Shown: positions 34,326 through 43,683 of the stretch, piece after piece
How positions within the stretch are numbered: the stretch's first letter is position 1
Layout of the letters: the number at the start of each line of letters is the position of its first letter
Assembly: GCA_958296105.1 (NCBI GenBank)
Contig: OY282441.1
Location: 2,811,800 to 2,875,799, forward strand
Source: an uncultured Dehalococcoidia bacterium
Lineage (GTDB): Bacteria; Chloroflexota; Dehalococcoidia; Lucifugimonadales; UBA1123
Direction: 5' to 3'
Length of the DNA stretch: 64,000 nucleotides
Position numbers and translations under genes: made by a program
The notes under the pieces: model-generated
What the model was told of the DNA's origin: nothing
The model's database searches: none
What the model saw: only the letters and a program-made list of their open reading frames with translations

Positions 34326-36557
34326 ATGGATGTCTCCCCTGCCGAAAACCCCTTCAGCCAGCCAGCTGGCAGGCTCGGCGTATCGCGCGCCAAGTCTGCC
34401 CTCCGCGCTCTGGATGTCTTCTGGTGGGAGGTCGCGGGGTACGCCGCCCTGATCGTGGCTGGGCTGGCGATGCGCCTGTGGGATCTCGGCTCGCGCGCGA
34501 TGCACCACGACGAAAGCCTTCACGCCCTCTACTCGTGGAAGCTGTTCAACGGCGATGGATACCAGCACAACCCGATGATGCACGGGCCGTTCCAATTCGA
34601 GGCGAACGCCGCGCTGTTCTTCGTGTTCGGAGACTCGGACGTGACCGCAAGGCTGCTGTACGCCGTCGCGGGCGTCGCGCTGATCGCCATGCCGCTCCTG
34701 CTGAGGAGCAGACTGGGGCGGCTCGGCGCGCTGCTGGCGGCGCTGATGCTCGCGGCGTCCCCCGCCATGCTCTACTTCAGCCGATTCGCGCGCAACGACA
34801 TTCTCATGGCAGTGTGGGCTTTCGGCCTAGTCGTCTGCATGTGGCGCTACTTCGACGAGGGGCGCAGCCGCTACCTGTACATCTCCGCCGCGCTGCTCGC
34901 GCTCGCATTCGCCACTAAGGAGTCGGCTTATCTGGTCACAGGCACGCTCGGCTTGTGGGCAATGCTGCTGGCGATTCAGCCCCGCGTCGCGCGCGTCATG
35001 AAGTCGCTGGAGCTTCAGGGCGTCTCGCCGCCCGTCGCGCTTGGGCGCGTGGCGAGAGGGCTGTGGCTCTCCTATCAGCAGGTGTTCGCGGACGCCGTCG
35101 GAGGCAGGCGCGGCGAAGATTCCGAAGCAGACCCGCGCCCCGCGTCGTTCCTCGTGTTTCTCGTCACCCTCACGTTGCCGCAGTGGTCGGCGTTCGTCGC
35201 CGTGTTCCAGGATACGCCCCTGCTGAGCTGGACGAACCTGACGCTCGTCGCCCCCGAGGGCAGCCCTCGAATCGGAGATCCAGTCGGCGGCGGGATAGTC
35301 ATAGCCTTCCTGACAGTGGCGGCGCTGCTGATCCTGTCCATATACTTCGGCTATCGCTGGCGCTGGTCGGTCTGGTGGAGATCCGCCCTCGTCTTCTATT
35401 CAGTTTGGACACTGCTGTACACCACCTTCTTCACCAACTTCTTCGGCGGCGTGAAGAGCGGCATCTGGCAGGCGCTCGGCTACTGGGTCGTCCAGCAGGG
35501 AGAGGGGCGCGGCGATCAGCCTTGGTACTACTACTTCATCATATCGTCCGTCTACGAGTTCCTGCCCATATTCGCAGGCGTGGCGGGGATCGTCTACTTC
35601 CTGAGAAAGCGCGACAGGTTCAGCGCCTTCCTCGTATTCTGGCCCCTGACCACATTCGCCCTGTACACCATAGCCAGCGAGAAGATGCCTTGGCTGCTGG
35701 TCAACATCACCCTGCCGTTCATCGTTCTGTCCGCCAAGTTCCTCGCCCAAGTCCTGAAGCGAACCGAATGGCGCGCGCTGTTCCACACCGGCGGATACTG
35801 GCTCGTCCCCGCCGTGCCGCTGCTCCTCGTACTGCTGGCGGCATTGGCGCTGTACCCTCCCGGCGAGACCTTCGCCCAAAACGCGCTGATCCCTCTTGGG
35901 ATCGCCGCGCTCGCCATCGTTCTGGGCGCGCTCGTCTTCTTCGTATCCCGAATCGTGGGCTTCCGCGCCTCGTTTGGCGTCTCGGTCGTCGTGATAGCCG
36001 CCATGATGCTGGCGCTGAGCGTTCGCGCGGGCGCGATCGCCGCGTATCGAAACGGAGACACCCCAGTGGAGATGCTCGTCTACACCCAGACCTCGCCGGA
36101 TGTCACCCGCCTGCTCGACACTATGGCGAGCGAGGGCGCGGACGCCGCCATGCCCATGGCCATAGACGGCACGTCCGGCTTCTCGTGGCCCTGGGCGTGG
36201 TACTTTCGGAACGAAGAGAGAGCATACTTCCCCACCTACAGCTCCGGCTCGTTCGAGACGAACCCCAGCAGCCCAACGCTGGTGGTCCACAGCATGAACC
36301 GCGAGTTCGCCGACGAAGGCTTGGCGGACGCATACCGCGAGGCGCAGCGCATCCGACATCGCTGGTGGTTCCCCGAACACGTCTACAGAGGACTGACGCC
36401 CGGAGACTTCCTGTCCGGCCTGTTCGACAGAGCCGCGTGGCGTGGCGCGGCGTCCTACTGGCTGAACCGCGAGGGCGTAAGGCACATGCTCGGCAGCGAG
36501 GATTCGTTCCTGTACTTTCGGGACGACGTTCGCCTCGACTACGAAGGCGTTCCGTGA
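34326..36557 (+). CDS. flippase-activity-associated protein Agl23-like (TIGR03663), GT-C type membrane protein
   Basis: The 743-residue protein is a GT-C/PMT-like glycosyltransferase relative. Motifs are RLWDLGSRAMHHDESLHALYSWKLFNGDGYQHNPMMHGP near residues 47-85, with the His-His-Asp-Glu first-loop motif, and YFSRFARNDILMAVWAFGL near 150-170. About a dozen membrane segments and a C-terminal soluble region follow. TIGR03663 members occur with the YYY protein in Chloroflexi and with N-glycosylation genes in haloarchaea. It is followed 31 bases later by a flippase-like gene. Confidence 0.9.
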   Translation: MDVSPAENPFSQPAGRLGVSRAKSALRALDVFWWEVAGYAALIVAGLAMRLWDLGSRAMHHDESLHALYSWKLFNGDGYQHNPMMHGPFQFEANAALFFVFGDSDVTARLLYAVAGVALIAMPLLLRSRLGRLGALLAALMLAASPAMLYFSRFARNDILMAVWAFGLVVCMWRYFDEGRSRYLYISAALLALAFATKESAYLVTGTLGLWAMLLAIQPRVARVMKSLELQGVSPPVALGRVARGLWLSYQQVFADAVGGRRGEDSEADPRPASFLVFLVTLTLPQWSAFVAVFQDTPLLSWTNLTLVAPEGSPRIGDPVGGGIVIAFLTVAALLILSIYFGYRWRWSVWWRSALVFYSVWTLLYTTFFTNFFGGVKSGIWQALGYWVVQQGEGRGDQPWYYYFIISSVYEFLPIFAGVAGIVYFLRKRDRFSAFLVFWPLTTFALYTIASEKMPWLLVNITLPFIVLSAKFLAQVLKRTEWRALFHTGGYWLVPAVPLLLVLLAALALYPPGETFAQNALIPLGIAALAIVLGALVFFVSRIVGFRASFGVSVVVIAAMMLALSVRAGAIAAYRNGDTPVEMLVYTQTSPDVTRLLDTMASEGADAAMPMAIDGTSGFSWPWAWYFRNEERAYFPTYSSGSFETNPSSPTLVVHSMNREFADEGLADAYREAQRIRHRWWFPEHVYRGLTPGDFLSGLFDRAAWRGAASYWLNREGVRHMLGSEDSFLYFRDDVRLDYEGVP

Positions 36558-36588
36558 GCGCGCGCCGATGCTGTAAACTGGCGCTGAG

Positions 36589-37638
36589 ATGAAGTACTGG
36601 ATCGGCATAGTCTTCGGCGTTCTGCTGATCGCCCTGTTCCTGCTCACCGTGGACGCGCGGCGGATGCTCGACGCCCTTGCCAGCGCCAACTACTGGTATC
36701 TGCCGCCCGCGGTCGGCATGTATCTAGGCTCGGTCTATTTTCGCTCACTGCGCTGGGCGGTCATGCTCAGGCACCTGAAGGCAGTTGGCGCGTTCAGACT
36801 GTACCCGGTCGTCGTCATCGGATACATGGCGAACAACCTGCTGCCCATGCGTCTCGGCGAGCTGGTGCGCAGCTACTACGTGGGCGAGCGCGAGGGCATA
36901 AACAAGGCTTCCGCGCTCGTGACCGTACTTTCCGAAAGGATACTGGACGCGCTCACTCTGCTGTTCTTCATCGCCGCCCTCGCGCCGTTCATGTCGATAG
37001 ACAGAATCGCCCAGACGTTCGGAGAGCGCTTCGGCATCCCTTGGCAGCTGCTGATTGCCGGATTCAGCCTCCCCTTCGTGTGCGCGTTCGCGGCAATGGC
37101 GCTGTTCGCCATATACCCGCGCAAGACACGCTCGGCGGTCATGTGGCTGGCTCGTCCGCTCCCCTCCCGTCTGCACTCTATGATCGAGTCGCTGACTGGT
37201 ATGCTGCTTCAGGGGCTTGCCCCGCTCGGCAGCGCGCGCACCGTTGCAACCCTGTTCGCCATATCCATCCCCATATGGCTTACCGAAATGGGCGTCTTCT
37301 ACATAGTGGGCTTCGCGTTCGGCATAGATCAGGCGCACAGCAGCCCTTGGACTATGGCAGTCACCATGACGCTGGTGACGGCCGTCGCCAACATCGGCGC
37401 ATCCCTGCCCCTTGCGCCGGGAGGAATCGGGCTGTTCGAGTTCATATCCAGAGAGACCCTCGTACTCGGGCCGCTGGCGTCCGTAGACCGCTCCGTGGCC
37501 GCAGGCCACGCCATCGTCACCCACGCGGCGACTCTGCTGCCGATGATCGTGCTAGGCCAAGTATTCCTGTGGACTGCCAGCCTCTCGCTCGGACGGCTCA
37601 GGCAGAGCAGCGAAGAGAAAGCGGAGAACCCTATATGA
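36589..37638 (+). CDS. flippase-like membrane protein (UPF0104/LPG synthase TM region)
   Basis: The 349-residue inner-membrane protein has about eight spans. Motifs are VYFRSLRWAVMLRHLKAVG, IGYMANNLLPMRLGELVRSYYVGEREGINKASALVTVLSERILDAL, and the late LPLAPGGIGLFEFISRE, all typical of UPF0104 proteins. Within this locus it probably moves or handles polyprenyl-linked sugars. A TAAACT hexamer ends 9 bases before the ATG. Its stop overlaps the next gene's start (ATGA). Confidence 0.9.
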   Translation: MKYWIGIVFGVLLIALFLLTVDARRMLDALASANYWYLPPAVGMYLGSVYFRSLRWAVMLRHLKAVGAFRLYPVVVIGYMANNLLPMRLGELVRSYYVGEREGINKASALVTVLSERILDALTLLFFIAALAPFMSIDRIAQTFGERFGIPWQLLIAGFSLPFVCAFAAMALFAIYPRKTRSAVMWLARPLPSRLHSMIESLTGMLLQGLAPLGSARTVATLFAISIPIWLTEMGVFYIVGFAFGIDQAHSSPWTMAVTMTLVTAVANIGASLPLAPGGIGLFEFISRETLVLGPLASVDRSVAAGHAIVTHAATLLPMIVLGQVFLWTASLSLGRLRQSSEEKAENPI

Positions 37639-38969
37639 GAATAGCCGTCATCGGCGCAGGAGCCACCGGCCTTCCCGCCGCTTACGACCTGCTCAGAGCG
37701 GGCAACGATGTGACAGTGTACGAGCGCGCCCCGTTCATCGGCGGCCACGCCTCCACCTTCGACGTGGGCGGACAGCGGCTCGAACGCGGCTATCACCACT
37801 GGTTCACCTCCGACACGGACATAACCGACCTCGTAGAGGAGATCGGACTGGGACATACCATCCGCTGGGTCGAGTCCACCGTCGGAACGCTCCACTCCGG
37901 GCGCATATACGACTTCGTGACGCCTATGGACCTGCTCCGGTTCAGCCCGCTGAGCTTTAGAGACCGCATCAGGCTCGGTCTTACGACCCTCTATCTCCAG
38001 AGACAGAAAGACTGGCGCAAGTACGAGGGCGTGACAGCCGACCAGTGGCTCAGGCGAAACGGCGGGCAGAGCGTCTACGATGTCTTCTGGGGCCCCATGC
38101 TGCGCGGCAAGTTCGGCGAGAGCTACTACGATCAGGTTACTATGGCGTGGGTGTGGGGCAAGATCAACACGCGGGTAAAGTCCAGGGGCAAGAGCATGGT
38201 GCGGGAGATGCTCGGCTACCCGATGGGGAGCTTCGGACTCGTGTTCGACACCCTCGCCGAGCGCATCCGAGATCTGGGCGGCGAGGTTCACACCTCCGCG
38301 TCCGTCGATCGTATCGAGATAGAAGACGGCCGCCTGTCCGCGCTGCAAGTCCAGATCGGAGACGGCGAAGCGCGACGCGAGAGATTCGACGCCGCGCTTG
38401 CAACCACGCCCTCGCCCGTGTTCAAGAGACTCGTCCCCGCGCTGCCGCAGGACTACCAAGCCAGACTGGACAGCGCGCGCTACATGTCGGCAGTTCTGAT
38501 AGTGCTGGTTCTGGACAGGCCGCTTTCGCGCGTCTACTGGCTGAACGTGGCGGACCGCGCCATCCCCTTCGTGGGAGTCATCGAGCATACCAACCTGATA
38601 GGCCCCCAGCACTACGGCGGCAGGCACATCGTCTATCTCTCCAACTACCTCGCCACCGACCATCCGATGTACCGCATGGACCATCACGAGCTGCTCGAAG
38701 CGTACACCCCCCATCTGAAGAAGGTGAACCCCGACTTCGATCCCAGCTGGATCGAGGAGAGCTACCACCACCGCGTGGACGGCGCCCAGCCCGTCATCGG
38801 CGTCGACTACTCGCGCCACATTCCCGGCCACCGCACGCCCTTCGCCGGAGTCTATCTAGCAAACACCACGCAGATATACCCGGAGGACAGGGGAACCAAC
38901 TACAGCGTGCGCATGGGCCGCGAGGTGGCGCGCCTGATGATGGATGACGCGGCCCGCCCGTCGCCGTGA
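37635..38969 (+). CDS. FAD-dependent oxidoreductase (amine oxidase / protoporphyrinogen-oxidase-like)
   Basis: The 444-residue flavoprotein has an N-terminal dinucleotide-binding motif IAVIGAGATGLPAAYDLLRAG (residues 3-23) and the second-strand Glu in VTVYERAPFIGGHAST. A C-terminal FAD contact, GVYLANTTQIYPEDRGTNYSVRMG, resembles the end of UDP-galactopyranose mutase and amine-oxidase-fold proteins. Start ATG 37635 overlaps the flippase-like gene by 4 bases. It may epimerise or oxidise a sugar or lipid carrier in the glycan pathway; this is inferred from context. Confidence 0.88.
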   Translation: MRIAVIGAGATGLPAAYDLLRAGNDVTVYERAPFIGGHASTFDVGGQRLERGYHHWFTSDTDITDLVEEIGLGHTIRWVESTVGTLHSGRIYDFVTPMDLLRFSPLSFRDRIRLGLTTLYLQRQKDWRKYEGVTADQWLRRNGGQSVYDVFWGPMLRGKFGESYYDQVTMAWVWGKINTRVKSRGKSMVREMLGYPMGSFGLVFDTLAERIRDLGGEVHTSASVDRIEIEDGRLSALQVQIGDGEARRERFDAALATTPSPVFKRLVPALPQDYQARLDSARYMSAVLIVLVLDRPLSRVYWLNVADRAIPFVGVIEHTNLIGPQHYGGRHIVYLSNYLATDHPMYRMDHHELLEAYTPHLKKVNPDFDPSWIEESYHHRVDGAQPVIGVDYSRHIPGHRTPFAGVYLANTTQIYPEDRGTNYSVRMGREVARLMMDDAARPSP

Positions 38970-38973
38970 CCCG

Positions 38974-39804
38974 TCACCGCGACAGGAACTCTAGGGTCAG
39001 CCTGTTGAAATCGTCCGCCCGCTCTACGTATGGCCAGTGGCCGCAGCTTCCGAATACGTGAAGCTCACAGCGCGGCAGCGCCTTGGCAGCGCGGTAGGCG
39101 TGGCTGACCGGGATGATCTCGTCATCCGCCCCCCAGAAGATCATGGTAGGCGTCTCCAGCCCGCGCAGCCTGCCCGTCACGATGTACTTGCGCCGCACCC
39201 CCCACGGGCGAATGTAGTTTCGGATGATCTTCAGCGCCGCCTCGCGCGCGCCGCGCATCCTGTTCGTGCGCCGAAGCTCCTCCAGCAGCGCCCCGCGCGC
39301 CAGACTCTTGTCGTACAGTATCTTGCGCAGCATGACGCGAGGACCGCCCAGCGGCTCGCCCACCAGAAGCTCCCCCAGGCACGGCAGAGACGCCAGCCTG
39401 ATCGCCAGCGCCACCTCGCGCCCCAGCGCCCCGCTGCCGCACAGCGCCAGCTTCGACACCATATCCGGGTATGCCAGCGCGGTGTGCAGCGCCAGCCCTC
39501 CGCCGAGTGAACCTCCGATCAGAGCCGCCCGCTCGTGTCCGACCGCATTCAAGAACCCTCTGAGGAACTCGATCATGCTCCGCGCGTCGTAGCTGATGTT
39601 CGGCTTCTCCGAGTCGCCGTGCCCGGGCAGATCGAGCGCATAGACCCTGTGACGCTCGGACAGCGGACCTATGTTGTTCCACCACACCGCCTTGGAAGAC
39701 GTAAGCCCGTGAAGCAGCACCACCGGCGGCCCCTCGCCTGCCGCCACGTAGCGCGCGCGCACGCCGTCGACGGCCACGTCTCTAGACTCTCCCGGCAGTT
39801 CCAT
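38974..39804 (-). CDS. alpha/beta hydrolase
   Basis: The 276-residue hydrolase has VVLLHGLTSSKAVWW near residue 30, nucleophile elbow GGSLGGG (Ser near residue 98), an Asp in WGADDEIIP, and catalytic His in GSCGHWPYVERADDF. It is convergent with the FAD oxidoreductase, with only 4 bases between stops. A TAGTAT hexamer on the minus strand (39816-39811) lies 6 bases before the ATG and may give a leaderless mRNA. Substrate unknown. Confidence 0.9.
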   Translation of the reverse strand: MELPGESRDVAVDGVRARYVAAGEGPPVVLLHGLTSSKAVWWNNIGPLSERHRVYALDLPGHGDSEKPNISYDARSMIEFLRGFLNAVGHERAALIGGSLGGGLALHTALAYPDMVSKLALCGSGALGREVALAIRLASLPCLGELLVGEPLGGPRVMLRKILYDKSLARGALLEELRRTNRMRGAREAALKIIRNYIRPWGVRRKYIVTGRLRGLETPTMIFWGADDEIIPVSHAYRAAKALPRCELHVFGSCGHWPYVERADDFNRLTLEFLSR

Positions 39805-39897
39805 GAGCCGATACTACCGAAATCGCCCCGCATCGTCCACCATCGGATCCGCCTCTCTCACCCCTCTTTACTCTTTACTCACTCCGCGCTCCGTACC

Positions 39898-39903
39898 TAT
39901 AAT
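39898..39903 (+). promoter_or_regulatory. -10 hexamer of the pheST promoter
   Basis: A perfect TATAAT lies 27 bases before the pheS ATG; a poor -35 candidate TTTACT is at 39874-39879 (18-base spacing). Unlike several other genes here, this transcript has room for a ribosome site (GGAGG, 39921-39925). Confidence 0.6.
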
Positions 39904-39930
39904 CTCACCCAACCCCCAGCGGAGGACCAG

Positions 39931-40983
39931 ATGAGCGAGATAGACAGCATGACGCAGGTCGCGGATATCCAGGCCAGAGCGCTGTTGGCTCTGGCGGCGG
40001 TGGACGACCTGCCGGCGCTGGACGAGTGGCGCGTCTCTTTCATGGGACGGCGGAGCGCGCTCACCCAGCTCATGCGCAGTCTCGGATCCCTGCCCGCCGA
40101 GGATCGCCCCGCGCTCGGCGCATTCGCCAACACCGCTAGGCGCACACTGGAGGAGGCGCTGTCCGACCGTCGGCGCGAGATAGCACGCGCCCAGCCGGAA
40201 GCCGCCGCCGACGCCATAGACGTCACCCTGCCCGGCTGGCCCACCCCGAGGGGAGGCATCCACCCCACAACGCGCATCGTCCGCGAGATATGCGCCGCCT
40301 TCGCATCCATGGGCTTCAGCGTCGTAGAAGGCCCGGAGATCGAGTGGGACCACTACAACTTCGAGATGCTCAACATCCCCAGACACCACCCCGCGCGCGA
40401 CATGTGGGATACCCTCTGGATCGACTTCGAGGACGCCGATGGCGAGCGTCCCATGCTCCTGAGAACCCACACCTCGCCCATGCAGGCGCGCATCATGGAG
40501 AGTACGCGCCCGCCCGTGCGCGTGGTAGTCCCCGGCAAGTGCTACCGCTACGAAGCCACCGACCCGCGCCACGAGTGGCACTTCTACCAGATAGAGGGCT
40601 TGGCGGTCGACCGCGGCATTGCCATGACCGATCTGAAAGGCACCCTCTACGAGTTCGCCCGCCGCATGTTCGGCGTGGATCGCAAGGTGCGCTTCAGGTG
40701 CGACTACTTCCCATTCGTCGAACCCGGCGTAGACATGTCCATAGACTGCTTCCTGTGCCAGGGCGATGGCTGCCGCGTGTGCAGTCATACGGGCTGGATC
40801 GAGATTATGGGCGCGGGAATGGTGCATCCGAACGTGCTGGAAGGCGTGGGATACGATCCCAACATCTACACCGGCTTCGCCTTCGGCATGGGCCCGGAGC
40901 GAATCTCCATGCTCAAGCACGGAATCGAAGACATCCGCCTGTTCTACTCCAACGACCTGCGCTTCCTGCGCCAGTTTAGTTAG
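39931..40983 (+). CDS. pheS: phenylalanine--tRNA ligase alpha subunit
   Basis: The 350-residue class II synthetase subunit has an N-terminal coiled coil (residues 1-90). The catalytic core follows, with motif 1 TTRIVREICAAFASMGFSVVEGPEIEWDHYNFEMLNIP, then TSPMQARIM, motif 2 CYRYEATDPRHEWHFYQIEGLAVD, and motif 3 GMGPERISMLKHGIEDIRLFYSNDLRFL. GGAGG lies 5 bases before the ATG. It is followed by pheT after a 75-base gap with a hairpin. Confidence 0.98.
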   Translation: MSEIDSMTQVADIQARALLALAAVDDLPALDEWRVSFMGRRSALTQLMRSLGSLPAEDRPALGAFANTARRTLEEALSDRRREIARAQPEAAADAIDVTLPGWPTPRGGIHPTTRIVREICAAFASMGFSVVEGPEIEWDHYNFEMLNIPRHHPARDMWDTLWIDFEDADGERPMLLRTHTSPMQARIMESTRPPVRVVVPGKCYRYEATDPRHEWHFYQIEGLAVDRGIAMTDLKGTLYEFARRMFGVDRKVRFRCDYFPFVEPGVDMSIDCFLCQGDGCRVCSHTGWIEIMGAGMVHPNVLEGVGYDPNIYTGFAFGMGPERISMLKHGIEDIRLFYSNDLRFLRQFS

Positions 40984-41016
40984 CCCGACCCGCGCCCGGC
41001 CGTCGAAGAAGCGTTG

Positions 41017-41036
41017 CGGCGACCGGAAGGTCGCCG
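41017..41036. promoter_or_regulatory. intercistronic stem-loop between pheS and pheT
   Basis: CGGCGACC (41017-41024) and GGTCGCCG (41029-41036) form a perfect 8-bp stem closed by a GGAA tetraloop (GNRA type). TTCTCGTCT follows. It could modulate the ratio of the two subunits or act as a weak terminator. Confidence 0.6.
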
Positions 41037-41058
41037 TTCTCGTCTATGAGGAAACCAC

Positions 41059-43539
41059 ATGCTGATACCCATATCATGGCTCAAGAGCTACGTCCCCGTG
41101 ACAGACCCGCCGCGTGAGCTCGCCCACAAGCTCACCATGGCCGGAACCGAGATCGGAAACGTCGAGATCACCGGCGCCGGCTGGGACGCCGAGAAGGTCG
41201 TGGTCGGACATGTTCTCAGCGTGGATCCGCACCCGAACGCCGACAGGCTCAGACTGCCCACCGTCGACATCGGCGGCGGGCGCGCGGCAACAGTCGTATG
41301 CGGCGCGCCGAACCTCGCGCCGGGCCAGAAGATCGCCTTCGCCAGCGAGGGCGCAACGCTGTTCAGCCCGCGCTCCGGAAAGGTGGAGACGCTCAAGCGC
41401 GCTCGTATCCGCGGCGTCGAGTCCAGAGGCATGGTCTGCTCGTCCCTCGAACTCGGGCTTGGAGAAGACCACGAAGGCATCTTGGTACTGGACGACGACG
41501 CGCCCGTCGGCGCGCCGCTCGCGGGCTATCTGGGAGACGCCATTCTGGACGCGGAGATCACGTCCAACCGCCCCGACTGCCTCTCCATACTCGGCATAGC
41601 GCGCGAGGTGGCGGCAATCACGGGCGAGCGCGTGACCGAGCCGGATAACTCCTGCCCCGAATCCGAAGACCCCATCGAAGATCAGGTGAGCATCCGCATA
41701 GACGATCCCGATCTGTGCTTCCGCTACACCGCCAGCCTGATCAGCGGCGTCGAGATCGGCCCCTCCCCGCGCTGGATGCAGGACGCGCTGATCAAGGCGG
41801 GCCAGCGCCCCATCAACAACGTGGTGGACGTCACCAACTACGTCATGCTGGAGTACGGCCAGCCGCTGCACGCCTTCGACATCGACAAGTGCAGAGACCG
41901 AACGATCGTCGTGAGAGCGGCAAGGGAGGGCGAAACCCTCACCACGCTGGACGGCGAGCGGCGCGAGCTGCGCCCGCCCATGCTCACGATAGCCGACTCG
42001 CAGGACGCCGTCGGCCTTGCCGGAATCATGGGCGGCGCCAACTCCGAGATGACGTCGGACACCACGAGCGTTCTGCTGGAGTCCGCCAGCTTCGACGCCG
42101 TGAACACGCGGCGCACCCGCGCCGCGCTCGACATGCGAACGGAGGCGTCCGACAGGTTCGAGCGCGGGATACGCTCTGCGCTCGCGCCCATCGCCCTTCG
42201 CCGCGCCACGCGGCTGATAGCCGAAATCTGCGGCGGCGTGGCAGCGAAGGGGATAATCGACCTGTACCCGACGCGTCGCGAGCCGCCCACGCTCAGCCTG
42301 AGCCGCGCGCGCGTTCGGCAGGTGCTGGGCGTGGACTATCCCATGTCCCAGATCAGGCGCGTTCTGCACTCGCTGGGCTTCGAGGAGACGCAGCCGCCCG
42401 GCGGCCTGATCGACCTCATAGAGGCGGTCGAGGCAGGCCCTTCGGCGGAGCGCTCCGATACGCTCTGGCTGAAAGTCCCATACTGGCGCTCGGACATCTC
42501 CATCGAGGATGACCTCGTCGAGGAGGTCGCGCGCATCATCGGATACGACTCCCTGCCGACCACCATGCTGTCGACCGCCATCCCGCACTGGCAGCCGCAG
42601 CCAATGACCGCGCTGAAGGACACGGTTCGAGACCTGCTCGCAGCCGCCGGTATGCAGGAGACGATCTCCTACTCCCCGACCACCTTGGATAACCTGTCCA
42701 AAGTGGACGCGCTGGACGAGGCGAACCCTCCCCTTCGCATCGCCAACCCGCTCAGCCGCCAGTGGGAATACATGCGAACCAGCCTGCGCGCCAGCATCCT
42801 CGACACCTTGGCGCACAACCGCCGAATAGCGCAGGGAGACGGAGCGCGTATATTCGAGATTGGCCGCGTCTACATCCCCAAGCCCGAATCCAAAGAGCGC
42901 GACCTGCCGGACGAGCGCGAGATGCTGGTGGGAGCAGTCTCGGGTCCGCGCTTCCCCGCGTCATGGGTCGCAGAGGAGCAGGACATGGGCTTTTTCGACG
43001 GCAAGGGCGCGCTCGAATACGCCTTCGCCGCGCTGGGCTTGGACGTGACGTTCGAGCCGCGCGAAGACTCGATCCTTCAGTCGGGACGCGCCGCCGGCAT
43101 GAGCGCGAACGGCGCACCGCTCGGCGTCATCGGCGAGGTGCGGCTAGACGTCTTGGGGAAATTCGATCTGGACACCCGCCCAGTAGCCATGTTCGAGGTC
43201 GACATGGCTGCGCTGCTGGCTGCGCTGGATGACGTGAGCCTTGCCTACCGAGCGTCGAGCCGCTACCCCGAATCCTACAGAGACTTGGCGATAGTCGTGG
43301 ATGCGGACGTGTCCGCCGCCAGAATCCAGCGCATAATCGAGCGCCACGCCCTCGTCGTCCGCAGCGCCCCGTTCGACATCTACATCGGAGAGGGAGTATC
43401 GCGCGGACGCAAGTCCGTAGCCTTCAGAGTCACCTTCCAGTCCGACCGCGCCACTCTCACGTCCGAGCAGGTGTACCGCTTTCAGAACGACATCCTTCGC
43501 CAGCTGCGCCGCGAGCTGAACGCCGAGCTGCGAGGTTAG
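41059..43539 (+). CDS. pheT: phenylalanine--tRNA ligase beta subunit
   Basis: The 826-residue subunit has an N-terminal tRNA-binding OB domain (about residues 40-155, VVGHVLSVDPHPNADRLRLPTVDIG). B3/B4 editing-domain motifs follow (QRPINNVVDVTNYVMLEYGQPLHAFD near 250-275 and GIMGGANSEM near 325), then a B5 domain and a degenerate class II core. A C-terminal ferredoxin-like anticodon-binding domain (SSRYPESYRDLAIVVDADV to the end) completes it. It pairs with PheS as an alpha2-beta2 enzyme. Confidence 0.98.
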   Translation: MLIPISWLKSYVPVTDPPRELAHKLTMAGTEIGNVEITGAGWDAEKVVVGHVLSVDPHPNADRLRLPTVDIGGGRAATVVCGAPNLAPGQKIAFASEGATLFSPRSGKVETLKRARIRGVESRGMVCSSLELGLGEDHEGILVLDDDAPVGAPLAGYLGDAILDAEITSNRPDCLSILGIAREVAAITGERVTEPDNSCPESEDPIEDQVSIRIDDPDLCFRYTASLISGVEIGPSPRWMQDALIKAGQRPINNVVDVTNYVMLEYGQPLHAFDIDKCRDRTIVVRAAREGETLTTLDGERRELRPPMLTIADSQDAVGLAGIMGGANSEMTSDTTSVLLESASFDAVNTRRTRAALDMRTEASDRFERGIRSALAPIALRRATRLIAEICGGVAAKGIIDLYPTRREPPTLSLSRARVRQVLGVDYPMSQIRRVLHSLGFEETQPPGGLIDLIEAVEAGPSAERSDTLWLKVPYWRSDISIEDDLVEEVARIIGYDSLPTTMLSTAIPHWQPQPMTALKDTVRDLLAAAGMQETISYSPTTLDNLSKVDALDEANPPLRIANPLSRQWEYMRTSLRASILDTLAHNRRIAQGDGARIFEIGRVYIPKPESKERDLPDEREMLVGAVSGPRFPASWVAEEQDMGFFDGKGALEYAFAALGLDVTFEPREDSILQSGRAAGMSANGAPLGVIGEVRLDVLGKFDLDTRPVAMFEVDMAALLAALDDVSLAYRASSRYPESYRDLAIVVDADVSAARIQRIIERHALVVRSAPFDIYIGEGVSRGRKSVAFRVTFQSDRATLTSEQVYRFQNDILRQLRRELNAELRG

Positions 43540-43683
43540 CCCAAACCCAAGACGACCGAGGGGACGCCGATGAGCGCGGCACAAGACACTCTTGGAAACA
43601 GTTCGCGCGCGCATTGGGGAGACAGAGCGCGGAGATACTCACTCCTGCGAGGAGACGTTTATTGTAGGAGGCCGTAAGCGCTG

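Noticed and set aside
43570-43677. A 35-codon frame (starting MSAAQDTLGN) between pheT and the acyl-CoA dehydrogenase-like gene
   Set aside because: It has a plausible GAGGGG upstream but an unconvincing composition and no recognisable homology; it may be a leader or nothing, so it was not listed as a gene.
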